NCBI GenBank assembly: GCA_963748295.1
Contig: CAVVIH010000006.1
Span: 992,001 to 1,056,000 of the forward strand
Direction: 5' to 3'
Source of the DNA: CAVVIH01 sp963748295
Lineage (GTDB): Bacteria; Acidobacteriota; Vicinamibacteria; Vicinamibacterales; 2-12-FULL-66-21
DNA: 64,000 nt
Under the pieces are notes generated by a model. That model was not told the origin of the DNA. It ran no database searches and saw only the letters and a list, made by a program, of their open reading frames with translations. This document shows positions 45,248-53,256 of the stretch, piece after piece. The first letter of the stretch is position 1. Each line of letters opens with the position of its first letter. A program made the position numbers and the translations under genes.

Positions 45248-46192
45248 CTACAGCCCTATAGTCGATCGTACAGACTCGCTGCGATTGCGCCGGCGGGCGA
45301 GCTCGCTGGCGTAGTGGGTGCCGAGGGTCGCGGCATGCTCGCGCGCCCAGTCACTCAGCTTCGTCGTCCCCGCGGGCGGCGAGTTAGTGACGAGCAGGTT
45401 GCCCATCAGGCCAGCAATCTCCTCACGAGTAAGAAGAACGTCGCGCAGCGCCCACCCCATCGCCGCGGCGCCCCAGTAGCCGAGCCATGGCGGGACCGAA
45501 ACGATCGGCCTCGGCTTGCCGATGATGCGCCCGAGATGCTCGACGAGCTGGCGGTACAAGAACGTCTCCGGCCCGATTGCATCGATGATCGTGTCATGAC
45601 TGGATCGGCCCTGCTCCACTGCAATGAGTGCGAAGTCGTCGACGTGGATCGGCTGCAGCTTGTAATCGCCGGATCCAAATACCGCAAACACCGGAAACCG
45701 GCGAAGCGCCCACACGATGTTGTTGATCAAAATATCTTCGCCGCCGAAAAGTACCGCCGGACGAAGAATCGCGTACAAAGCCTCGACTCGATCAGGCTGC
45801 GCTCGAGCTCCGCCTTGCCTCGAAAGTACCTCGAGCGGCGAGTCCTCCGAGGGGTTCGTGATGCTCACGTGCACGACGCGGCGCACGCCGGCGCGCTTCG
45901 CCGCGTCGAAGAGCCGGCGCGTGTTCGTCACCGCTTCGGCGTGCGTGAATCCTGGCTGATTGAAGCGGACCCAGTACGTGTTGTACAGCACGTCCGCCCC
46001 ACGCAGCGATTCCGTCAACGCTTCCGGATTGCCGAAACTCAGCGGACGGACATCGATCCGTGAGCCGAAGGGATTGGGCCGATTCGGCGAATTTGTCAGC
46101 GTCCTTACCGTCCTGCCTTCAGCGAGCAGGCGTGCTGCGATGTACCGGCCGGAGTAGCCGAAGGCTCCGGTAACGACGTGGACGCTCATCAC
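45248..46192 (-). CDS. NAD(P)-binding epimerase/NmrA-like Rossmann protein
   Basis: The product is about 314 residues. The dinucleotide-binding motif is VVTGAFGYSGRYIAARLLAE; GADVLYNTYWVRFNQPGFTH, VVHVSITNPSEDSPLE, AILRPAVLFGGEDILINNIV and PIHVDDFALI follow the extended SDR / NmrA / NADH-ubiquinone oxidoreductase 39-kDa-like pattern. Between SPLE and YAILRP the printed frame reads VLSRQGGARAQPDRVEAL. A neighbouring frame reads YFRGKAELERSLIESRL, which is the conserved active-site helix of the family. Two compensating indels (near 45829 and 45778) therefore hide that helix. The substrate is unknown. The start may be the second of two ATG codons (46189). Confidence 0.85.
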   Translation of the reverse strand: MMSVHVVTGAFGYSGRYIAARLLAEGRTVRTLTNSPNRPNPFGSRIDVRPLSFGNPEALTESLRGADVLYNTYWVRFNQPGFTHAEAVTNTRRLFDAAKRAGVRRVVHVSITNPSEDSPLEVLSRQGGARAQPDRVEALYAILRPAVLFGGEDILINNIVWALRRFPVFAVFGSGDYKLQPIHVDDFALIAVEQGRSSHDTIIDAIGPETFLYRQLVEHLGRIIGKPRPIVSVPPWLGYWGAAAMGWALRDVLLTREEIAGLMGNLLVTNSPPAGTTKLSDWAREHAATLGTHYASELARRRNRSESVRSTIGL

Positions 46193-46460
46193 TGCGGCCG
46201 CGAGCCGGCTCTCCTCAACAGATCGTAAGTCACGAGCCAGCCGCGGGGTCGGCGAACACGACCGTAGTCGTCAGAACCATTGCTCCTGATCTCCTGTCCT
46301 CTTGTTAAGACGTGAAAGCTTCGTGATCGTCGTGATGGAACGGGCGTCGAGCGATGTGGTGGGACTGACGCCAATGAAAGCAGCTGGCGGACCGATTCGG
46401 AGGTCAGGAGCCAGACAATAGCTCCTGACCTCGTGATCTCCTGTAGAAGAAACGAACGCC
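46193..46460. other. Intergenic region with AGGAGATC elements
   Basis: The stretch between the epimerase start and the PEGA gene stop contains AGGAGATC/GATCTCCT elements at 46279-46300 and 46400-46445. A 91-codon open frame across it is made largely of repeat sequence and I do not support it as a gene. Confidence 0.55.
46400..46432. terminator. Perfect 12-base-pair hairpin, candidate terminator
   Basis: GAGGTCAGGAGC (46400-46411) pairs perfectly with GCTCCTGACCTC (46421-46432) around a 9-base loop. It lies 29 bases past the stop of the PEGA gene on the minus strand. There is no following T-run, so it may be a rho-dependent or processing hairpin rather than a classical terminator. Confidence 0.5.
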
Positions 46461-47414
46461 TCAATTACCCCGCATCGCGACCGCCCCGCCTGACGTCAGG
46501 CTGACGTTCAGCGTGGTGATCTGGCCGCGGCGAACGTCGACGGTGCGCATGTATGTGCGGAAGCCGTCCTTGCGCACCTCGAGACGATGCGGGCCTTCGG
46601 GGAGATCGATCGTGAATCGATCCTCGCCTGCCGGACGATCCCATTCCTCGCCGTCGACGAGGACGACAGCATCGCGGGGCTGGATGCGCAGCGAGAGCGT
46701 GCCGAATTCGCCCTCGGGATCGCGTCGGTACGACCGCTCGGCCTGCGGATCGTGTGGATATGGACGCGTCGCGCGGTCGCTGGGCGCGCGCTCGGGACGC
46801 GCGTTCGGATCCGGCGTCGGGCGCGGCGGCGCCGGTTCGCCAGGAGCGAGCGGTTGCATCTCGTATTGGATCTTCAGCGTCGCGCCCCGGCGGAAAAGAA
46901 CCTTCTCGCGGATCGGGTGATACCCCTCGTGATAGACCGTGAGCTCGTGCTCGCCGGCCTCCACGTGCAGGCGCTGCAGGTTGCCGTCGAACGCGTCCAC
47001 CTTGCCGACGAAGTAGCCGTCGATGAAGACGTCCGCCTCGCGCGGCGTCACCTGGATCCGCGCCGAGCCCCGGTCGTCGTAATAACCGCCCCAGTAGCCC
47101 GGATACGGACCATAGCCCCAGTAGTACGGAGAGTCCGGGCCGTAGCCGAAGCCGAAGCCAGCGTAGAAGCCCGGATAGAACCCCGCATAGAAGGGATAGT
47201 AGAACCCCGGATAGAAATACGAGTGGTAGTAGTACGGCCGGTAATACGGCCGGTAGTAGCCCGGACGATAGGGCTGCCGCGGAACGGCGACCGACCCCGT
47301 CGGCGTCCCGCGCGGTACCGCGCGGCGCTGGGCTTCGGCGTCAGTCGGGAGCAGGCTTGCCGCCGACGCGAGGCACGCTGTTGCAAGAATCACTGACCGT
47401 GTTGTCCGAGTCAC
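46461..47414 (-). CDS. Exported PEGA-domain protein with Tyr/Pro/Gly-rich region
   Basis: The product is 317 residues with a signal peptide (MTRTTRSVILATACLASAAS, cleavage near AEAQ). Residues about 47-113 are extremely rich in Tyr, Phe, Pro and Gly (PYYRPYYYHSYFYPGFYYPF). Two PEGA domains follow at about 118-186 (SARIQVTPREADVFIDGYFV) and 238-306 (GTLSLRIQPRDAVVLVDGEE), separated by a charged Pro-rich linker. PEGA domains are small surface-associated beta folds related to S-layer proteins, and the Tyr/Gly-rich part may help assembly or adhesion. The function is unknown. The gene stands alone between repeats. Confidence 0.9.
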   Translation of the reverse strand: MTRTTRSVILATACLASAASLLPTDAEAQRRAVPRGTPTGSVAVPRQPYRPGYYRPYYRPYYYHSYFYPGFYYPFYAGFYPGFYAGFGFGYGPDSPYYWGYGPYPGYWGGYYDDRGSARIQVTPREADVFIDGYFVGKVDAFDGNLQRLHVEAGEHELTVYHEGYHPIREKVLFRRGATLKIQYEMQPLAPGEPAPPRPTPDPNARPERAPSDRATRPYPHDPQAERSYRRDPEGEFGTLSLRIQPRDAVVLVDGEEWDRPAGEDRFTIDLPEGPHRLEVRKDGFRTYMRTVDVRRGQITTLNVSLTSGGAVAMRGN

Positions 47415-47570
47415 GGGAGGACCTCCGAATCAGGCAGGCATCTCGTCGGTTACCAGCAATTGAAGTACCACGGAATGGTCCCGGTAAACAGCCACCGAAT
47501 CGAGAACGGCCTCAGGGATTGTCCGCCGGAGATCACAGCGCCGTCGGAAGTTCAGGACAATTCGACGTTC

Positions 47571-47602
47571 TTTGGGAGTTGGCCTTTTTGGGAGTTGGGG
47601 GT
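47571..47602. repeat. TTGGGAGTT repeat, copy 2
   Basis: TTTGGGAGTTGGCCTTTTTG followed by GGAGTTGGGGG matches the unit at 35960-36000. It ends at the restored stop codon of the VWFA gene on the minus strand. Confidence 0.7.
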
Positions 47603-49416
47603 TCACGACGTGGACTTCCGAAGCGTCCGTATTACTTTGCCGGCCTGCTTGCCGTCGATCGTCACGATGCCACGGACGACGTAGTCGCCGACGGGGTATT
47701 CGAGAGCGGGACGACGCCGGAGGCGCGGCGAAGATCGGGATCCTGGGTTGGCGTCAGAATCGCGGGGACACGGATGATCGCCGGCCCTTCGGGCGTGCCC
47801 GCGAGCTCGAACGCCACGTCGACGTCCTCGAAGCTCGCCCCTGATCCGTACACCTCGAAGTAACCCATCGCCGTGGGTTCCTGGAAGAACATGAGCCGGG
47901 GCGTGAAGCCTCCGCGCGACAATCCGAGCACGAGCGTGCTGAGCTTGAGACCGCCGGCGGTGCTCAGCGCGGCCTCGAACTCGTAGTCGGTCGCACCGCG
48001 TCGGCCGAGGTTGTCGACCGCTGCCACGCGCAGCCGGTACGATCCCGGCGGCGCGAGCCCCGCCGAGAAGACGGCGGACCGTGACAGCTCACGCTCGTTC
48101 GCGACCCATTGCGCGACCAGCTTCCCGGCCGGCGTGATCAGCGCGAACGCGGCCGACGTGATCGTGACCGTTCGATCGAGCGGCTCCACCAGCGCGACGA
48201 CCTTCAGGTTGGTGTCGCCCGGATTGACCGACGTGAACGCGGCGGCGCGCAGAGGCAAATCGCGATAGAGACGTCCGTCGCGCAGCATTTCACGCGGGGT
48301 GAGCGGCGACGCGGTCGCCTTCGCGAAGGCCCGCGGGATGGTCAGCCGCGGACGCATGCGCACGGAGACGCTCGGACGCGCCACCTCGACGTCGACGCGA
48401 TGCGAGAGACCGTTCCGTTCGGAGGTCTCCGGATCGAATGCCATCAGGTAATACCCCGACGTGTCGCGCGCGACGCGCGCGAACGCGCTGTGATCCGACG
48501 GGTTCATTCGCAGCAGCTGCCCGCTGGTGACGCCGGCGAGGCTCTCGAGGCCCGCCAGCTCCTCGTCCGAGCTGCGGAAGCGGCTCGCGGCCGGATCGGT
48601 GAAGGCATTCGCGGCGGAATCGATCACCAGATCGTCCGACTTGATCACGAAGAAGTTCGCCCTCGCCTCCACCGAGGCCCTGCCCACATCGTCATAGTGC
48701 ACCGGCCGGATCTCGCACGGCCCCGGAGGGCCGACCATCGGCGCGTCGCGGCGAGCGGTGAGGATCCCGGCCGAGATGAACACGACCGTCTTCGGCAGAT
48801 CGAATCCGACGAGACCTTCGAGCAGCGCGCGCAGCGCGGTCAGCGTTTCGCGCGTGCGGCACGACTTCGCCGATTCGGTGTCGCGCGGCGATCCCTGACC
48901 TGAAATGTTGGCGAGCAGCTGCTGCACGCGTGCGTGATCCCTGGTGAGATCGATCTGCAGGCCGCCGCGCGGCATCGTGATCAGCGCAACGCGGTCGCGC
49001 GGCGACAGTCCGGCGACGAACTTCGCGGCGGCGTCGGTGGTGTGCCTGGCGATGGCCGGCCGGAGCGATTCGTTTTCGACGACGATGACGACCGTGCGGC
49101 CGGAGTCCCCCACGTAGTTGGTGCCGAACGGCGGAGCGAGCTCGCGATAGGCGGCGCTCCCGACGGCGGCAACCGGACTCGGGGTCCTGACGAACTGAAA
49201 CGACTTGATCGGCCGCTCGCGGCCGTTCACTTTGAGCTTGATCTGTTCGGCGGTGAGATCGTCGAGCAGCTTGCCGTCCGCGCCGAACGCCGTGAAGTCG
49301 ACGGTGACGAGATCGATCCCGCCGCGAATGATGGGATCGCCCTGCCCCGCACCCACGACCGATTCGAGGGTGATTGCGAGCACCAGCAAGGCTATAAGCC
49401 GGGCTCTGGCAGTCAT
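47603..49416 (-). CDS. Secreted VWFA-related domain protein, frameshifted near the C-terminus
   Basis: The product would be about 604 residues. The signal peptide is MTARARLIALLVLAITLESV; the ATG at 49416 is preferred over the longer open frame, which would run into the divergent gene. The beta domain (GGIDLVTVDFTAFGADGKLL, KLKVNGRERPIKSFQFVRTP), VWFA-like domain (GRTVVIVVENESLRPAIARH, KTVVFISAGILTARRDAPMV) and the SGYYLMAFDPETSERNGLSH block match the other two VWFA proteins here. As printed the protein ends in a nonsense tail. Adding one base to the GGGG run at 47693-47696 restores PVGDYVVRGIVTIDGKQAGK and a stop at 47603. Only 29 bases separate it from the divergent TPR gene. Confidence 0.88.
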
Positions 49417-49445
49417 TTGCGAAAGTCTACTACACTGGGCCCACC

Positions 49446-51140
49446 ATGCGACACGACCGACGCGTTCCCGCCGCGTTCGCGGTGGCGGCAGCTCTGTTCC
49501 TTCCGGGTGCGGCCCGCGCCCAGACGTCCCCGGCGCCAGGCCACGTGCACTACGAGCGCCCTGCCGGCTTCGAGAAACAGGCGCCCGGTATGCCGCTCGC
49601 CCCACGGCTCCAAAACCTCGGGATCCACAAGTTTCCGGTGACGACGAAGTCCGCCAGGGCTCAGCTGTTCATCAATCAGGGCCTGAACCTGGCGTATGGC
49701 TTCAATCACGCGGAAGCGGCGCGCGCGTTCGCCGAGGCGGCACGCCTCGATCCGGCTTGCGCCATGGCCTACTGGGGTCATGCACTCGTGCTCGGTCCGA
49801 ACATCAACGCCTCGATGGCGCCGGAAGACGAACCGAAGGCGCTCGAACTGATTCAGAAGGCAGTCGCGCTCGAAGAACAAGGCCTCGCGGCGCGAGCGGG
49901 ATTACATCGATGCGCTGGCGAAGCGCTACACGGGCAAGCCGGAGGATCGGCAGAAAGCCGATCGCGGGTTTGCCGACGCGATGCGCGCCGTCACCGGGCG
50001 GTGGCCCGACGATCTCGACGCCAGAACAATCTTCGCCGAAGCGCTGATGGATCTTCGTCCGTGGAACTACTGGACGCGCGACGGTCAGCCGTATCGGAGA
50101 CGCGCGAAGCGACCGCGGCGCTCGAGCAGGTCCTCGCAAAGAACAGGAACCATCCGGGCGCGCTCCACTACTGGATTCATCTATGGGAGCCGACCGACAC
50201 GCCCGAGCGCGCTGAAGCCGAAGCCGATCGCCTGCTTCCGCTGATGCCCGGCGCCGGCCACATCGTCCACATGCCCGCGCACATCTTCATGCGCGTGGGG
50301 CGTCACGCGGACGTCGTGCGATCGAATCAGCTCGCGGCAAAGGCGGACGAGGACTACATCGCGCAGTGCCGCGCCCAGGGCATGTATCCGCTCGGCTACT
50401 ACCCGCACAACCTGCATTTCATCTGGATGGGAGCAACGGCGTCCGGCCAGGGCGCGCTCGCGCTCGACGCCGCGCGCCGGACGGCCGCCGCGATTCCCGA
50501 CGACGCGCTCGGCAAGCTGACACTGCTGCAGGGCTTTGTCGTCGTCCCGTATTGGGCGATGGTCCGCTTCGAGCGCTGGGACGACATCCTCGCGGACAAG
50601 GGGCCGCGGCTCGCGACCGCGTTCACGAACGGCGCCTGGCGCTACGCACGCGCGATGGCGCAGATCGGCAAGGACAACGTCGCCGAGGCCGAACGCGAGC
50701 TGGCGCAGCTTCAGACGCTGCTCGCGGATCCGTCACTCAAGGATCAGACGACGTTCTCCACCAACAACGGCGTGTCGATCCTGCGAATTGCTCTTGAAGT
50801 GATCGCCGGAGAGATTGCCGCGCAGCGCAAGGACTGGGACAAGGCGCTGCTGCACCTCGAGCGCGGCGTGCGCTACGAGGATGCACTCGTCTATCAGGAA
50901 CCGCCCGACTGGCACTCGTCAGTGCGCCTGAACCTCGCGTCGGCGCTGCTGCGCGCGGGCCGCGCGGACGAGGCAGAAGCGGTCTACTGGGAGGACCTTC
51001 GCAAGAACCCGGGCAACGTGTGGACGCTCTACGGCCTGCTGCAGGCGCAAAACGCTCAGGGGAAGAAGGACGAGGCGGCGCTCACCGACGAGCGCTTCAA
51101 GCGGGCGTCGAAAGACTCCGACTTCACCTTCGGCCGCTAG
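49446..51140 (+). CDS. Exported TPR-containing protein with a compensating frameshift pair
   Basis: The product is about 564 residues with a signal peptide (MRHDRRVPAAFAVAAALFLP, cleavage near ARAQ). TPR-like helical pairs are seen in NQGLNLAYGFNHAEAARAFA, LDPACAMAYWGHALVLGPNI, ALEQVLAKNRNHPGALHYWI, and WDKALLHLERGVRYEDALVY near the C-terminus. The block HMPAHIFMRVGRHADVVRSN is conserved in style. Between about 49880 and 50092 the printed frame is nonsense, while the +1 frame reads DYIDALAKRYTGKPEDRQKA and WPDDLDARTIFAEALMDLRP, the expected TPR sequence. Two indels hide it. The role is unknown; such proteins act as envelope scaffolds. Confidence 0.85.
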   Translation: MRHDRRVPAAFAVAAALFLPGAARAQTSPAPGHVHYERPAGFEKQAPGMPLAPRLQNLGIHKFPVTTKSARAQLFINQGLNLAYGFNHAEAARAFAEAARLDPACAMAYWGHALVLGPNINASMAPEDEPKALELIQKAVALEEQGLAARAGLHRCAGEALHGQAGGSAESRSRVCRRDARRHRAVARRSRRQNNLRRSADGSSSVELLDARRSAVSETREATAALEQVLAKNRNHPGALHYWIHLWEPTDTPERAEAEADRLLPLMPGAGHIVHMPAHIFMRVGRHADVVRSNQLAAKADEDYIAQCRAQGMYPLGYYPHNLHFIWMGATASGQGALALDAARRTAAAIPDDALGKLTLLQGFVVVPYWAMVRFERWDDILADKGPRLATAFTNGAWRYARAMAQIGKDNVAEAERELAQLQTLLADPSLKDQTTFSTNNGVSILRIALEVIAGEIAAQRKDWDKALLHLERGVRYEDALVYQEPPDWHSSVRLNLASALLRAGRADEAEAVYWEDLRKNPGNVWTLYGLLQAQNAQGKKDEAALTDERFKRASKDSDFTFGR

Positions 51141-52201
51141 TGCTCCTTCGCGGGAGGGGCATCGGCCTTCAACGCCTCTTCGAGCAGCGTGTAAGGCGAT
51201 GGCGGCAGCGCATCGAACATGCGCGACTGCCAGTTCGGCACCATCGCGTCGATCAGGAGGAAGAGCGCGAGCCCCTCGTCCTGCGACCAGTAGCGGCGGT
51301 CTTCACGCACGAGATTCATCGCGCCGGCGTCGCTGGCGCCAAGCTGCCCGCGCGCCTTGGTGAGGCGATATGCCGTCCACTGACCGATGCCTTCCATCGT
51401 CAGAAACAGGCTTTCGATCTCCTGATAGACGGCGTTGCTGCCGGTGAAGTATTTCGCGTGCCGCTCGCCGACGATGGCGAGCGCCTTGCGGACGAGATCG
51501 TGGCGGTGGGTCTTGTCGCTGGCGCCGGTCGCCTTGTAGAACAACTCGCGCTCGCGATCCATCGCCCGCGCGAATTCCGGTTCCTTCTGAAAGCGCGCCT
51601 GGATGACGTCGTCATTCAGGCGGCCGGGCACGTCGACGTTGCCGATCAACTGCCGGAGGCGGCGGTTGATGTTCACGAGCTGCAGCGTGTGAACCAGCTC
51701 GTGGTTGAACACGCCTTGAAGGTACTCGTCGAGAAACGGCTTGCGGCGCCACACCGATGGCATCGACATCACGAAGAACGTCGCGCGCCCGCTGCGGTAC
51801 AGCGCCGTGCTCGCCTTGATCTCGATCGGAATCTCGACGCGGTTGGGAAGAAGAACGGTGCCGCGGTGCGCGATCGCCTGCACCTCGAGCGGCTCCCCGG
51901 CAAATGTGAATTTGGTCTTGATCGGCCGCGCGTCGGTGAGCAGCTTCGCGTCGGTTGCGGCAAAATGCCAGATGCACGTGTTGTCGTAGAGGACGATCCA
52001 GGGCAGCTGACGCGCGTCGACCTTCAGGAACTCGCGCCGCGCCAGATCCCAGCCGTCGAGCGCGCGCTGCACCCAGCTCGCTTCCTGCTGCGTGAACTCG
52101 CATCCGTTCGAACGGTTTGCCGCCATGGCTTGAGGCGGCGAGAGGACGACAATTGCCGTGAGCACCGCTGCGCTGACGACAACCTGACGGTTACAGGCCA
52201 C
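51137..52201 (-). CDS. Exported HExxH protein, putative metallopeptidase-like
   Basis: I do not recognise the family. The product is 354 residues from the GTG at 52201, which has GAGG 9 bases upstream and is followed by a signal peptide (VVVSAAVLTAIVVLSPPQAM). The longer open frame to 52279 would overlap the divergent hydrolase gene. The motif FNHELVHTLQLVNINRRLRQ has the HExxH form of zincin peptidases. A candidate third ligand is the Glu in YQEIESLFLTMEGIGQWTAY or in WSQDEGLALFLLIDAM. Whether it is an active peptidase is not shown by sequence alone. Its stop overlaps the TPR gene stop region by 4 bases in convergent orientation. Confidence 0.7.
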   Translation of the reverse strand: MACNRQVVVSAAVLTAIVVLSPPQAMAANRSNGCEFTQQEASWVQRALDGWDLARREFLKVDARQLPWIVLYDNTCIWHFAATDAKLLTDARPIKTKFTFAGEPLEVQAIAHRGTVLLPNRVEIPIEIKASTALYRSGRATFFVMSMPSVWRRKPFLDEYLQGVFNHELVHTLQLVNINRRLRQLIGNVDVPGRLNDDVIQARFQKEPEFARAMDRERELFYKATGASDKTHRHDLVRKALAIVGERHAKYFTGSNAVYQEIESLFLTMEGIGQWTAYRLTKARGQLGASDAGAMNLVREDRRYWSQDEGLALFLLIDAMVPNWQSRMFDALPPSPYTLLEEALKADAPPAKEH

Positions 52202-52266
52202 GAGTATGCCTCGCGATGGGCCCCTGCGCTCGTTGGCCGGGGAGACCGGCAGTGTATGGTACACGC

Positions 52267-53205
52267 ATGCGGTTTCCACCCCCGGGGGCGATGGTGGACA
52301 TCGGAGGCTTCCGCCTCCACTTGAACTGCTCCGGCCGCGGCTCGCCAGCGGTCGTCATGGACGCGGCGCTGGGCGGATCCTCCATCAGCTGGACGCTCGT
52401 GCAGCCGGAAGTCGCGAAGCTGACTCAGGTCTGCAGCTACGATCGCGCCGGCTTCGGCTGGAGCGATGCAGGTCCCATGCCCCGGACCGCCGCCCGCGTC
52501 GCCACCGAGCTGCGGGCGCTGCTCCAGAAGGCGGCGGTGCCGCCGCCATACGTTCTCGTCGGCCATTCGTTCGGCGGCCTCGTCATGCGCGTCTTCGCCA
52601 CGCTCTATCGCGCTGACGTCGCCGCGCTCATTCTCGTCGATCCGGCCCACCCTGAAGACTGGGTGACGCCTGCCCCGAAAGAGAAGGAGAAGATCGACCG
52701 GGGCATCCGGCTGTGCCACCTGGGCTCCTCCGCCGCACGCACCGGCGTCGCACGCTTTGTCGCGGCGATCGCCAACGTCGGCGCGTTCGGCCTCGCGCTG
52801 CTGCTCGCGCGGGCCATCAGCCGTGGCGGCCTCTCGCAGGAGGACGCGGGGATCGTCGCGCCCGCATGGAGGCTGCCGCGCCTGGCGCGCAAGCCGCTGC
52901 GCCAGTTCTGGACACAGCAGAAGTTCTACGATGCGCTCGGCAGCCAGATCGAATTCATCTGTCAGAGCGCGGCGGAGACGCTCGACGCCGGCCGGAACGG
53001 CTACGGCGATCTGCCCCTGGTGACCATCTCCTCGACCGATCCCGGCGAGTACCGGCTCCGCCAGCAGGAATCGCTCGCCCGGCTCTCAACGCGTGGCCGG
53101 CACATCGTCGCATCCAACAGCGGCCACTGGATCCCGCTGGAGGAGCCGCAGATCGTGATCGACGCAATTGCCGAGACGCTCGCCCAGGTCCGTCAATCCT
53201 CCTGA
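52267..53205 (+). CDS. Alpha/beta hydrolase
   Basis: The product is 312 residues from the ATG at 52267 (MRFPPPGAMVDIGGFRLHLN). The fold is clear: strand and turn CSYDRAGFGWSD, nucleophile elbow VLVGHSFGGLVMRV with Ser101, acid candidate in PLVTISSTDPGEYRL, and catalytic His in IVASNSGHWIPLEEPQIVID. The lid region between about 140 and 235 carries a hydrophobic segment (FVAAIANVGAFGLALLLARA). It is probably an esterase-like enzyme; the substrate is unknown. It is divergent from the HExxH gene, with 65 bases between starts. Confidence 0.9.
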   Translation: MRFPPPGAMVDIGGFRLHLNCSGRGSPAVVMDAALGGSSISWTLVQPEVAKLTQVCSYDRAGFGWSDAGPMPRTAARVATELRALLQKAAVPPPYVLVGHSFGGLVMRVFATLYRADVAALILVDPAHPEDWVTPAPKEKEKIDRGIRLCHLGSSAARTGVARFVAAIANVGAFGLALLLARAISRGGLSQEDAGIVAPAWRLPRLARKPLRQFWTQQKFYDALGSQIEFICQSAAETLDAGRNGYGDLPLVTISSTDPGEYRLRQQESLARLSTRGRHIVASNSGHWIPLEEPQIVIDAIAETLAQVRQSS

Positions 53206-53256
53206 CCAACGCTCCGGCGGGCTGCTTCGTCTAAGATGCCACGTGCGAGGGTGCCA

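Noticed and set aside
46189..46464. A 91-codon frame between the epimerase and PEGA genes
   Set aside because: It consists largely of AGGAGATC repeat sequence and a hairpin, with no protein character.
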